DNA of 64,000 bases from Siminovitchia fordii DSM 16014 = CIP 108821 (lineage in GTDB: Bacteria; Bacillota; Bacilli; Bacillales; Bacillaceae_C), in contig NZ_KB894695.1 in NCBI RefSeq assembly GCF_000374565.1, positions 1-64,000 on the forward strand. The letters run 5' to 3'. Below, one piece after another: positions 8,614-17,393 of this stretch; position 1 is the first letter of the stretch; every line of letters begins with the position of its first letter. The notes below the pieces were generated by a model. That model was not told where the DNA came from. It ran no database searches and saw only the letters and a list, made by a program, of their open reading frames with translations. A program made the position numbers and the translations under genes.

Positions 8614-9321
8614 CTAATCTTTAATGATATCAATGCTTTCGATTACGACATCTTCAACAGGTTTGTCAGCCATTCCCGTTTTTACATTGGCAATTTTATC
8701 AACGACATCCATGCCTTCAATTACCTGGCCGAAAACAGTATGTCGATGATCAAGATGCGGTGTTCCGCCATGCTCCATATAAGCTTCGACGATTTCCTTC
8801 GGAAAACCTGCGCTTTCCATTTGTCCTTTCATTCCAGGATCCATGTGGCTGTTTTGGACAATGAAAAATTGACTGCCATTTGTTCCTGGTCCTGCATTTG
8901 CCATCGAAAGAGCTCCACGCAAGTTAAAAAGATCCATGGAAAACTCGTCTTCGAAAGGTTGTCCGTAAATGCTCTCTCCACCTCTTCCCGTTCCGGTCGG
9001 GTCACCGCCCTGTATCATAAAGTCCTTGATGACGCGGTGAAAAATAATCCCATTATAATAGCCGTCTTTACTGTGCTTCATAAAATTTTCCACTGTTTTG
9101 GGCGCTTGTTCAGGGAATAACTTTATTTTGATTGATCCAAGATTCGTATTCATTGTGACGACTTTCTCATTTTCTGCAACTTCTGTTGTCAATTGTGGGT
9201 AAGCAGCTTGTTCTGACATACTAGTATCTCCTTTTCTCTTTTCAGATTTTTCTTTTTGGCCGCATCCGGCCGCCAGAAGTAAAATTATCCAACAAATAAT
9301 TAAAAGATTCCACTTTTTCAA
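8614..9321 (-). CDS. Lipoprotein peptidyl-prolyl cis-trans isomerase (cyclophilin)
   Basis: A 235-residue extracytoplasmic cyclophilin that should speed proline isomerisation in exported proteins. A signal peptide with lipobox (ILLLAAGC, Cys about 20) is followed by a charged linker and a cyclophilin domain from about residue 55 ([20 protein letters not shown]). Motifs [37 protein letters not shown] and [14 protein letters not shown] carry the Arg, Phe, Met, Gln and His of the active site. TTG 9321 has GGAGG 9 bases upstream. It is divergent from kapB. Confidence 0.88.
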   Translation of the reverse strand: MKKWNLLIICWIILLLAAGCGQKEKSEKRKGDTSMSEQAAYPQLTTEVAENEKVVTMNTNLGSIKIKLFPEQAPKTVENFMKHSKDGYYNGIIFHRVIKDFMIQGGDPTGTGRGGESIYGQPFEDEFSMDLFNLRGALSMANAGPGTNGSQFFIVQNSHMDPGMKGQMESAGFPKEIVEAYMEHGGTPHLDHRHTVFGQVIEGMDVVDKIANVKTGMADKPVEDVVIESIDIIKD

Positions 9322-9427
9322 CTTGTAAACCTCCATTGATTACTTTACATCATGCAAGCTGAAAAATCATCATTCTTCCATTTTTACCATATGTCCTCCA
9401 TAATAGTAACATAGAGGTGATGATTAC

Positions 9428-9838
9428 ATGGAAAATGGACAAATTGTCAGGGCTTTTAGAAAAACAGGTTCGTACATAGGGGAAATTACCGAGGTCAGAC
9501 AGGATGTCTGCATTGTGCGTGTACTTGCCGTTATAAAACACCCGATGCAAGGCAACCTTCACCATCCGCGGGAAGTGGATGTTCCCTTTTTCCATGAGCG
9601 AAAGGCCCATGCATTCCGGGAACAAATCCAGGTTCCGGCCAATATGGTCCGTCCCTATGAAAAAGGAGTGCCAAAGTATGAAGACAGTTTGCGGGAAGCT
9701 GTGCAAAACCTTCATGATGAACTTGCATCTAAGCCTGACGATCCATTCAGCAAACGTAGTCTCGAAGCTTTAAATATACTGATCCGCGAATATGAGCTGA
9801 TGTACGGCATTAAATGGACAGGTATTGAAAAAAGCTGA
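9428..9838 (+). CDS. kapB: Kinase-associated protein KapB
   Basis: A 136-residue homologue of B. subtilis KapB, needed there for expression or function of the sporulation kinase KinB. Diagnostic stretches are GSYIGEITEVRQD, HPMQGNLHHPREVDVPFFHERK and VRPYEKGVPKYEDSL. Ribosome site AGAGGTG is about 8 bases upstream of ATG 9428. In B. subtilis it follows kinB; here the gene upstream is a divergent cyclophilin and no kinB is in the window, so its partner must be elsewhere or lost. Confidence 0.88.
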   Translation: MENGQIVRAFRKTGSYIGEITEVRQDVCIVRVLAVIKHPMQGNLHHPREVDVPFFHERKAHAFREQIQVPANMVRPYEKGVPKYEDSLREAVQNLHDELASKPDDPFSKRSLEALNILIREYELMYGIKWTGIEKS

Positions 9839-9861
9839 ATCCCAGCAGATTCGGCTTTTTG
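9832..9861 (+). terminator. Terminator overlapping the kapB stop
   Basis: A 10-base stem (9832-9841 and 9848-9857, one G-T pair) runs into T5. The left arm contains the kapB stop codon. Confidence 0.8.
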
Positions 9862-9962
9862 TTCATGTTCTGGAAATACCCGATAAATGAGCATTCGAGT
9901 TGAATTTATGACCAATCGCAGTATAATATATTTAGATACACGAAATAACCAACAATGAGAAG

Positions 9963-11183
9963 GTGTTATTTATCAGTATCGAAAAACGCAATTTATGGAT
10001 CATGTGGATCTGCAATTTTATTATTGCAGCCAGCATGACAATGGTATTGCCTTTTCTTTCCTTGTATATCAGCACTTTTGGGGATTTTAGCGCCGAATAT
10101 ATCCAGCGCTGGTCAGGCTTCATTTTTGGAGTCACATTTGTTACAGCTTTTTTTATGTCCCCCATTTGGGGACGAATTGGAGATAAATATGGATTTAAGC
10201 CGATTTTAATCATTAATGGTCTTGGGATTGCGACAAGCATCTTCTTAATGGGGTTCATGCATCACGTTCATGGGCTTTTTTTATTGAGACTGTTTATGGG
10301 AATCGTCACAGGTTTTATTCCGACTTCAGTCGCGCTCATTGCAAAACAGACGTCAAAAAAAGAAGCGGGAGAAACCCTTGGCACTCTGCAGATGGGGACT
10401 GTGTCAGGAACACTTTTTGGCCCTCTAATCGGCGGTGTGATGGCGGATACTTTCGGATTTCAATACACGTTTATTATCACTTCAATGTCCATTGTTCTCG
10501 CAACAGTTGTAGTCATCTTTGGTATTGTTGAAAAGATACACGACAATCAGTACAAAACGAAATTGCGCCCTTCCAAAAAAGCGGTTATCCAGCTCATATT
10601 AAAGCGAAGGATGCTTGTCAGCGTCATGGCGATTGCATTCATTGTCCAGGCAGGATTGTTCAGCATCCAGCCCTTGCTCTCCCTATATGTAAGTGAGTTG
10701 ACAAAAGCGGACAGTGTCGCTTTTTTATCTGGGCTGGCCTTTTCAGCAACAGGTTTTGGCAATTTATTGCTTACAAGGAAGTGGGGTAAACTTGGCGATG
10801 ATATCGGTTATGACAGGGTGATGATGATCCTGCTCGTATTAGCCGCTGTACTGATTGTTCCCCAAGCTCTGGTGACCGAGCTTTGGCAGCTCGTCATATT
10901 GAGATTCCTTTTTGGAATGGCAGTTGGCGGAATGCTTCCGTGCATTACCGCTTATATCAGAATTGAAGCTCCTTATGAACTTCAGGGAGAAATTCTTGGT
11001 TATAATCAGAGCTGCCGCTTCCTGGGAAACGTGGTTGGTCCCATGATTGGCGGTATTTTTTCTGGTTTCATGGGAATTTCTTCTGTTTTTTACGTAACCG
11101 GCTTCTTATTTTTACTAGCCTTTGGGCTGCTATGGTGGAGTATAAAACAGAGCCGCCAAGCAAAAATAAGAGAAATCTATTAA
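9963..11183 (+). CDS. MFS multidrug-type exporter (YuxJ-like)
   Basis: A 406-residue major facilitator with 12 predicted membrane segments. The loop 2-3 signature is GRIGDKYGFKPILI (after segment 2), and the related half-repeat GKLGDDIGYDRVMM lies after segment 8; motif C-like GTVSGTLFGPLIGG lies in segment 5. It resembles MdtG/YuxJ drug exporters; substrate unknown. The start is unsure: GTG 9963 is the only usual start codon, but the ribosome site AGAAGG overlaps it, so a start a few codons later is possible. It lies next to kapB, as yuxJ lies near kapB in B. subtilis as I recall it. Confidence 0.8.
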   Translation: MLFISIEKRNLWIMWICNFIIAASMTMVLPFLSLYISTFGDFSAEYIQRWSGFIFGVTFVTAFFMSPIWGRIGDKYGFKPILIINGLGIATSIFLMGFMHHVHGLFLLRLFMGIVTGFIPTSVALIAKQTSKKEAGETLGTLQMGTVSGTLFGPLIGGVMADTFGFQYTFIITSMSIVLATVVVIFGIVEKIHDNQYKTKLRPSKKAVIQLILKRRMLVSVMAIAFIVQAGLFSIQPLLSLYVSELTKADSVAFLSGLAFSATGFGNLLLTRKWGKLGDDIGYDRVMMILLVLAAVLIVPQALVTELWQLVILRFLFGMAVGGMLPCITAYIRIEAPYELQGEILGYNQSCRFLGNVVGPMIGGIFSGFMGISSVFYVTGFLFLLAFGLLWWSIKQSRQAKIREIY

Positions 11184-11214
11184 GTAAATTGGGGTTCCGG
11201 GAGATAGGCATTTG

Positions 11215-11252
11215 AAAAGGAGGCATCCTGAAGATGATGTTTCCTTTTTTTT
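11215..11252 (+). terminator. Terminator after the MFS gene
   Basis: AAAAGGA and TCCTTTT arms around an imperfect inner stem, ending in a run of eight T. Confidence 0.6.
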
Positions 11253-11455
11253 GTATATCCAACAAAAGAATCCCAAGAATTTACCTCTTGTTATTTGTGA
11301 ACATTTTATGACATTTTCCAACGAATAGATGCGTCTCTTCCTATTTAATATCTTTAGAAGTGAAAAAATAATTTTCGGCAGGCTGGCATGAAACAGATGG
11401 ATAACTACGCTATAATTTCTGTGAGTCGATACTTGTAACCGAAGGGGGAGATGTT

Positions 11456-13858
11456 TTGTCACTTTTACATTTAGCGATTATTGCGCCGTTGTTGTTAGCA
11501 ATTTTTATTCCGTTTCTTTTTAAAAGATTGAACCTCATACATACAGGCTGGTTCGTATTCGGCCTATCCATCATCCTTTTCATTTATTTTCTGCGGTTTC
11601 TGCCCGAGATTCAACATGATGCGATTCACGAAACCATCAATTGGATCCCTTCTCTTGGCATCAATTTCACTGCCTATTTGGATGGACTCAGTTTATTGTT
11701 TGCCTTGCTTATCACTGGGATCGGTTCGTTAGTTTCCCTTTATTCCATTTATTATCTATCAAAAGAAAAAGAGGATTTGGGAAGCTTCTATGTCTATTTG
11801 CTCATGTTCATGGGAGCAATGCTCGGTGTAGTTTTGTCGGATAATCTGATTGTCCTATATACATTCTGGGAACTTACTTCCTTTTCTTCATTTCTTTTGA
11901 TTGGATATTGGTATCATAAGGAGCGTTCACGTTACGGTGCACAAAAGTCCATGATAATCACAGTTTTCGGTGGATTGGCCATGCTCGGAGGCTTCCTGCT
12001 CCTTTATTTGATGACAGGTTCCTTCAGTATAAGAGAAATCATTTCCATGACAGGAGATATTACTGCTGATTCACTGTTCATCCCGGCATTAATTTTAGTT
12101 TTACTGGGAGCTTTCACTAAATCTGCGCAGTTCCCGTTCCATATTTGGCTGCCTGATGCAATGGAAGCGCCGACACCGGTAAGCGCCTACCTTCATTCAG
12201 CAACAATGGTAAAAGCCGGCATCTATCTGGTTGCACGTTTAAGCCCTGTTTTCGCTGCACAGGGAACATGGTTCTGGCTTGTGGCCGGTTTCGGTATTTT
12301 CACTTTAGTATGGGCTTCTTTTAACGCAGTAAAGCAAACGGATTTAAAAGCCATTTTAGCCTATTCAACGGTGAGCCAACTCGGATTGATTATGTCTCTT
12401 CTTGGAGTCGGAGCAGCTGCGCTTCATTACACTTATTTGGATGACAATTTACATATGGCCGCTACATTTGCCGCTGTTTTCCATTTGATTAACCATGCTA
12501 CTTTCAAAGGAAGTCTTTTTATGGTTGCCGGTATTGTTGATCATGAAACAGGCACCCGCGATATCAGGAAACTGGGCGGATTAATGCAGATCATGCCAAT
12601 CACATTCACTATTGCATTGATCGGTACCTTTTCCATGGCAGGACTGCCTCCTTTTAACGGCTTTCTGAGCAAAGAAATGTTTTTGGCAGCCATGGTCAAT
12701 GTATTATCTCTGGATATTTTCAACATGGACACTTGGAGTGCATTGTTTCCAGTGCTCGCCTGGGTCGGGAGCGTATTTACATTTGTTTACAGTATGTTAC
12801 TCCTATTTAAAACATTCACAGGTGATTTCCAGCCGGAAAAATTGGAAAAGAAACCAAAAGAAGCACCTTTTGGCATGCTTATCCCACCTGTTATTTTGGG
12901 AGCGCTTGTCGTTGTTTTCGGATTTTTCCCGAACATCCTCTCGACATCAATTATCGAGCCGGCAGCTAAAGCCATTGCACCTGCACTGATTGATGCAGGA
13001 CAAGATTACAGTTCACATATTAGCTTTTGGCATGGCTTTACACCTGAATTGTACATGACAATAGGTATCATTATTGTTGGTGCATTTTTATATGTAACAC
13101 TGCCAAAATGGGGAAATGTTTATGGTTGGTTTCCGAAAAAGCTTGCGCTGAACCATTTGTATGACCAAACCCTCATTCGGGGGGAAAACGGAGCACGTGG
13201 GATGACCAATTCTTATATGAACGGCTCAATCCGGACATATATGATTTATATCCTTATTTCCATGGTTGGACTATTGGCGTTTTCCATCGTGAGAAAAGAT
13301 GCCTTTTCCTTTACAACAGAAGGCATGGCGCCCATCGGTTTGTATGAAGTGGTGCTGGGAATCATTATTTTTGGGGCATCCATCACAATCTTGGTTGCCA
13401 AATCAAGATTAACGTCAATTATTGCATTGGGAGCCATTGGCTACACCGTTGCATTGTTCTTTGTCCTGTTAAGGGCTCCGGATCTCGTTTTAACGCAGCT
13501 TGTTATAGAGACCATCTCTGTTGCATTATTTTTACTCGCATTTTACCACTTGCCCAAAATCAGCCGAAAAGAGGAGCGTATGGGCTTCAAGTTGACGAAC
13601 GCCCTAGTGGCAGCAGGTGTCGGAGTGATTGTTACGATTATAGCGTTTTCTGCCTTAAGCAACAGGCTATTCGAATCAATCTCCCAATACTATATCGAAA
13701 ATACCGCAGAAGAAGCCGGCGGATTCAATATGGTGAATGTTATACTTGTTGACTTTAGGGGCTTTGATACGATGTTTGAAATTGCAGTCCTCGGAATCGC
13801 CGCGCTCGGTATTTACGGGATGATCAAGCTCCGGTTGTCAAGGAGGGAAGACACATGA
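11456..13858 (+). CDS. mrpA: Mrp Na+/H+ antiporter subunit A
   Basis: The largest subunit (800 residues) of the multi-subunit Na+/H+ antiporter in the cytoplasmic membrane, related to NuoL of complex I. About 20 membrane segments. The antiporter core has GSLVSLYSIYYLS, LTSFSSFLLIGYWYH, FPFHIWLPDAMEAPTPVSAYLHSATMVKAG (written here in parts: FPFHIWLPDAMEAPTPVSAY) and the YSTVSQLGLI helix; the MrpA-only C-terminal region is present from about residue 640. TTG start with GGGGGAG upstream. It opens a seven-gene operon; it overlaps mrpB by 4 bases. A TATAAT at 11411-11416 could be its -10. Mrp complexes support growth at high pH and high sodium. Confidence 0.95.
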   Translation: MSLLHLAIIAPLLLAIFIPFLFKRLNLIHTGWFVFGLSIILFIYFLRFLPEIQHDAIHETINWIPSLGINFTAYLDGLSLLFALLITGIGSLVSLYSIYYLSKEKEDLGSFYVYLLMFMGAMLGVVLSDNLIVLYTFWELTSFSSFLLIGYWYHKERSRYGAQKSMIITVFGGLAMLGGFLLLYLMTGSFSIREIISMTGDITADSLFIPALILVLLGAFTKSAQFPFHIWLPDAMEAPTPVSAYLHSATMVKAGIYLVARLSPVFAAQGTWFWLVAGFGIFTLVWASFNAVKQTDLKAILAYSTVSQLGLIMSLLGVGAAALHYTYLDDNLHMAATFAAVFHLINHATFKGSLFMVAGIVDHETGTRDIRKLGGLMQIMPITFTIALIGTFSMAGLPPFNGFLSKEMFLAAMVNVLSLDIFNMDTWSALFPVLAWVGSVFTFVYSMLLLFKTFTGDFQPEKLEKKPKEAPFGMLIPPVILGALVVVFGFFPNILSTSIIEPAAKAIAPALIDAGQDYSSHISFWHGFTPELYMTIGIIIVGAFLYVTLPKWGNVYGWFPKKLALNHLYDQTLIRGENGARGMTNSYMNGSIRTYMIYILISMVGLLAFSIVRKDAFSFTTEGMAPIGLYEVVLGIIIFGASITILVAKSRLTSIIALGAIGYTVALFFVLLRAPDLVLTQLVIETISVALFLLAFYHLPKISRKEERMGFKLTNALVAAGVGVIVTIIAFSALSNRLFESISQYYIENTAEEAGGFNMVNVILVDFRGFDTMFEIAVLGIAALGIYGMIKLRLSRREDT

Positions 13859-14277
13859 AAACGAACGACATCATCCTGCAGACAGTAACTAAAATTATTT
13901 CTTTCATCATTTTGATGTTTGCCCTTCATATATTTTTTGCCGGACATAACAATCCGGGGGGAGGATTTGTCGGGGGTCTCTTGACTTCTGGAGCCATTGT
14001 TCTCCTGTTGCTCGCTTTTGATATAAAAACAGTCGCCAACAGCTTGCCAATTGATTTTAAAATAATGGTGGCTGTCGGATTACTGTTTGCGGTTGGAACT
14101 GGTCTAGGTTCCTTCATGTTCGATGTCCCATTTTTAACACATGCATTTGGTGAGTTTGCCCTTCCGATTCTTGGGAAAGTACATCTCCATACAGCGGTGC
14201 TGTTTGATATAGGGGTATATTTAGTTGTCGTCGGCTCTACGATGACCATTATCCAGACCATTGGGGAGGGAAAATAA
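13855..14277 (+). CDS. mrpB: Mrp antiporter subunit B
   Basis: A 140-residue membrane subunit with four predicted helices (MnhB family). The [19 protein letters not shown] motif near residue 25 is conserved in MrpB. ATG overlaps the mrpA stop by 4 bases and the gene's stop overlaps the mrpC start by one base, so translation is coupled. Confidence 0.95.
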   Translation: MKTNDIILQTVTKIISFIILMFALHIFFAGHNNPGGGFVGGLLTSGAIVLLLLAFDIKTVANSLPIDFKIMVAVGLLFAVGTGLGSFMFDVPFLTHAFGEFALPILGKVHLHTAVLFDIGVYLVVVGSTMTIIQTIGEGK

Positions 14278-14609
14278 TGGAAATATTCATGTCGGTATTG
14301 ATCGGCTTTTTATTTGCAAGCGCTGTTTATCTGATGTTATCTAAAAGCCTGCTCCGCATCATCATCGGAACAGGTCTATTAAGCCATGGCGCCCACCTAT
14401 TACTTTTGACGATGGCCGGCTTGAAACAAGGGACTGTTCCTCTCCTTGGTGAGCAGGCGAAGGCTTATACAGACCCCATTCCGCAGGCATTGATTTTAAC
14501 GGCCATTGTTATCAGCTTTGGTGTAACAGCCTTTTTCCTGGTTCTGGCCTACAGGGCTTATCAGGAGCTTGGGACAGATAACATAGATGAGATGAGAGGT
14601 ACGGAATAA
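14277..14609 (+). CDS. mrpC: Mrp antiporter subunit C
   Basis: A 110-residue NuoK-like subunit with three membrane helices. Typical are [33 protein letters not shown] and [17 protein letters not shown]. It starts within the stop of mrpB and is followed directly, with no gap, by mrpD. Confidence 0.95.
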   Translation: MEIFMSVLIGFLFASAVYLMLSKSLLRIIIGTGLLSHGAHLLLLTMAGLKQGTVPLLGEQAKAYTDPIPQALILTAIVISFGVTAFFLVLAYRAYQELGTDNIDEMRGTE

Positions 14610-16094
14610 ATGATCAACTTGTTAATATTGCCCATCATCATTCCATTCGTTGCAGCCGTGTTATTGATCTTTTTGAAAAAGAATGTTGTTCTCCAACGAT
14701 GGATTTCCACCATCGCTGCAGCAGGGGTTCTGGCGGCGTCCATAACTCTTGTCCATACCGTCTACAATGAAGGGATCCAGACCTTGGACCTTGGGAGCTG
14801 GAAGGCTCCATTTGGAATCACGCTGGTTTCCGATATGCTGTCCGCCCTTCTTGTGACAGCCACGTCCCTAATCACACTTTGTTGCATACTCTTTTCGTTC
14901 CGGTCCATTAGAAAAGAAAGGGAGCGAAACTTTTATTATCCTGTTGTCCAATTCCTTGTTGTCGGGGTAAACGGGGCATTTACTACAGGGGATATATTCA
15001 ATATGTTCGTCTTTTTCGAAGTCATGCTCATGTCTTCTTATGTGCTTCTCGTGATTGGAGGAACAAAGATACAATTACGGGAATCAATCAAATATATATT
15101 GGTGAATATCACTTCATCTGCTTTGTTTGTCATTGCCGTTGCTTATTTGTATTCCATTGTAGGGACACTGAATATGGCACACATATCACAGCGGATTGCT
15201 GAAGTGGACCAACCTGCTATTTTAACCGTTCTCGCAGTCCTTTTCCTGATCGTGTTCGGTCTGAAAGGAGCGATTTTCCCACTGTTCTTTTGGCTTCCGG
15301 GTTCTTATTATGCACCACCCGCTCCTATCATGGCATTGTTCGGAGCATTGCTAACGAAAGTGGGAATCTACTCGATTTTAAGGACATATACCTTGTTTTT
15401 CTATCATGACATAGGATTTACACATGAACTTCTATCCATTCTATCTTTAGTCACCATTATTCTTGGATCGATCGCAGCCATTGCCTATAAAGATATGAAA
15501 AAGATTGTTATCTACAACATTATCATTGCGATTGGTGTCATCACGTACGGTATCGGGGCAATGAATGCCGATGCACTCACAGGCTCTGTTTTTTACCTGA
15601 TCCATGACATGATCATCAAGGCCGTTCTCTTCCTTTTGGTTGGTGTCATTATTTTGATAACAGGATCCAGTAATTATACGAAATTCAGCGGACTGATCAA
15701 ACATTATCCTCTACTTGGATGGTCTTTCTTTATCTCCGTGCTGGCTCTTGCCGGAATTCCGCCTCTCAGTGGGTTTGTCGGAAAAATTTTAATCGTAAAC
15801 GGCGGCTTTTCAAACGGAGATCTTGTTGGAGCATTGATTGTCCTGATGTCCAGCCTGTTCGTCCTGTATTCACTGATGCGGGTGTTCATCAACGGATTTT
15901 GGGGAGATCCGGCGGGGAGTGTAAAGAAGCCGGAGTTAAAAATCGGAAGTATGTTATTTCCAATTATTATTCTCGTGATTTCAGCCATTTCGTATGGGGT
16001 CTTCTCTGAATGGATGAATATGTATATTGCTCAAGCTGCTGAAGCATTGATCGACCCGACTGTATATATAGACGCAGTTTTAGGGAATCCATAA
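14610..16094 (+). CDS. mrpD: Mrp antiporter subunit D
   Basis: A 494-residue antiporter-like subunit related to NuoN/NuoM with about 14 helices. Landmarks: FFEVMLMSSYVLLVIGG (glutamate in helix 5), PLFFWLPGSYYAPPAPIMAL, LTKVGIYSILRTY (lysine) and PLSGFVGKILIVNGG (lysine). It works with MrpA in Na+/H+ exchange across the membrane. ATG directly follows the mrpC stop. Unlike other joints in this operon, a gap of 162 bases follows before mrpE. Confidence 0.95.
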   Translation: MINLLILPIIIPFVAAVLLIFLKKNVVLQRWISTIAAAGVLAASITLVHTVYNEGIQTLDLGSWKAPFGITLVSDMLSALLVTATSLITLCCILFSFRSIRKERERNFYYPVVQFLVVGVNGAFTTGDIFNMFVFFEVMLMSSYVLLVIGGTKIQLRESIKYILVNITSSALFVIAVAYLYSIVGTLNMAHISQRIAEVDQPAILTVLAVLFLIVFGLKGAIFPLFFWLPGSYYAPPAPIMALFGALLTKVGIYSILRTYTLFFYHDIGFTHELLSILSLVTIILGSIAAIAYKDMKKIVIYNIIIAIGVITYGIGAMNADALTGSVFYLIHDMIIKAVLFLLVGVIILITGSSNYTKFSGLIKHYPLLGWSFFISVLALAGIPPLSGFVGKILIVNGGFSNGDLVGALIVLMSSLFVLYSLMRVFINGFWGDPAGSVKKPELKIGSMLFPIIILVISAISYGVFSEWMNMYIAQAAEALIDPTVYIDAVLGNP

Positions 16095-16256
16095 GCGCCT
16101 TAATCAGCGCAGGCAAACAAAACAATTCCTGAGGAGGCAATTCTTCCCCCTCCACAAGGAAGTGTTTGTTTCCTCGAGGGACTGGAGTTGCAGTTAGACA
16201 GTCACCACTTTAAAGAAATCCCGGAAAGACCGTGCACAAAGGAGGTAGAGTGTCCG
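16095..16256 (+). other. Gap inside the mrp operon
   Basis: A 162-base non-coding spacer between mrpD and mrpE, while all other mrp genes touch or overlap. It holds GGAGG and CCTCC stretches (about 16131-16157) that could pair, and a second possible stem (GGAAG near 16159 with CTTCC/TTTCC). No stop-free alternative gene reaches across it. It may affect the relative amounts of MrpE-G, or be an insertion scar. Confidence 0.4.
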
Positions 16257-16733
16257 TTGGCATTTCAAATTTTATTGAACTTTTTACTCGCTTTCACGTG
16301 GATGTTTTTTGAAAGTTCGATGGAATCGTCCACTTTTTTCATTGGCTATCTACTTGGAATGCTTGTCATATTTTTTATGCGCAGATTTTTTTCTTCCAGA
16401 TTTTATGTATATCGAATTTTTTCCATCATCAAGCTGATCCTGATTTTTTTAAGGGAACTGATTTTATCCAATCTGGCGGTACTGAAAGTGGTTTTACGTC
16501 CAAAATTGGATATCCGTCCTGGTATTTTTGCAATGGAAACAAAGCTTACATCGGATTGGGAAATCACTTTACTGGCAAATTTGATTACGTTGACGCCCGG
16601 GACGCTAGTTGTGGATGTGTCTCCAGATAATAAAACCCTCTATGTACACGCCGTGGATATAGAGGATGCAGAAGAGGCGATTGAGGATATAAGAGGTTCA
16701 TTTGAGAAGGCGATCATGGAGGTGAGCCGCTGA
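16257..16733 (+). CDS. mrpE: Mrp antiporter subunit E
   Basis: A 158-residue MnhE-family subunit: N-terminal helices (AFQILLNFLLAFTWMFF, FFIGYLLGMLVIFFM), then a soluble C-terminal part with TLTPGTLVVDVSPDNKTLYV. The TTG at 16257 is chosen because the protein then matches B. subtilis MrpE in length and N-terminus (MAFQILLN); GGAGG lies 11 bases upstream. Its stop overlaps the mrpF start. Confidence 0.93.
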   Translation: MAFQILLNFLLAFTWMFFESSMESSTFFIGYLLGMLVIFFMRRFFSSRFYVYRIFSIIKLILIFLRELILSNLAVLKVVLRPKLDIRPGIFAMETKLTSDWEITLLANLITLTPGTLVVDVSPDNKTLYVHAVDIEDAEEAIEDIRGSFEKAIMEVSR

Positions 16734-17017
16734 TGCTGGATATCGTGATTAAAATAGCTTTATTAGGTTTTGCAATATCTTCCTTCATTCTTTTATTACG
16801 CGTAATAAAGGGACCGTCAACCCCTGATCGAGTTGTTGCGCTGGATGCCATGGGAATCAATTTGATAGCTATTACAGCACTTATGTCAATGCTGCTTGCG
16901 ACAAATGCCTATCTCGATGTCATCCTGCTGCTGGGAATTCTTTCCTTCATCGGAACGGTGGCTTTCTCGAAGTTCTTGGAGAAAGGAGTCATCGTTGAAT
17001 ATGAGCGCAACCGCTGA
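16733..17017 (+). CDS. mrpF: Mrp antiporter subunit F
   Basis: A 94-residue subunit with three helices (MrpF/PhaF family). Motifs: RVIKGPSTPDRVVALDAMG (conserved Pro-Asp-Arg loop) and YLDVILLLGILSFIGTVAFSKF. ATG overlaps the mrpE stop by one base; its 3' end overlaps mrpG by 17 bases. Confidence 0.95.
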   Translation: MLDIVIKIALLGFAISSFILLLRVIKGPSTPDRVVALDAMGINLIAITALMSMLLATNAYLDVILLLGILSFIGTVAFSKFLEKGVIVEYERNR

Positions 17018-17339
17018 AATAATCATTGCTGTCTTTATTCTGATTGGCGTGTTTTTAAGCCTGGTTTCCTCTTTTGGAGTCATGAGACTTCCGGATGTTT
17101 ACACAAGAAACCACGCTGCATCTAAATCTACAACGCTAGGAGTCATGTCCACCTTAATAGGTGCACTTCTCTTCTTTTACTTCCATGAAGGAGTCATTCA
17201 CTCCCGCATTGTGCTTGGAATTATCATTATATTTGTCACTGCTCCTGTTGCAGGTCATGTAATCAGCAGGGCTGCATATAATTCTGGCGTCAAATTATCG
17301 GAGCGAAGTGTCCAGGATGATTTAAAAAGAGGAAAATAA
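17001..17339 (+). CDS. mrpG: Mrp antiporter subunit G
   Basis: A 112-residue subunit with three helices (MnhG family), last gene of the operon. Motifs: FGVMRLPDVYTRNHAASKS and TLGVMSTLIGALLFF, then VTAPVAGHVISRAAY. The ATG at 17001 (MSATAEII) lies inside mrpF after a GGAGAAAGGAG stretch; the frame is open further left but only as a shadow of mrpF. A strong terminator follows 4 bases after the stop. Confidence 0.95.
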   Translation: MSATAEIIIAVFILIGVFLSLVSSFGVMRLPDVYTRNHAASKSTTLGVMSTLIGALLFFYFHEGVIHSRIVLGIIIIFVTAPVAGHVISRAAYNSGVKLSERSVQDDLKRGK

Positions 17340-17343
17340 ATGT

Positions 17344-17376
17344 CCCGCCCATTGCCTGTTATGGCTTATGGGCGGG
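17344..17376. terminator. Terminator between mrpG and the amidase gene
   Basis: CCCGCCCAT (17344-17352) pairs with ATGGGCGGG (17368-17376). T-rich sequence follows on the plus strand, and it also lies 18 bases beyond the convergent amidase stop. Confidence 0.85.
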
Positions 17377-17393
17377 ATTATTATTTTTCATGT

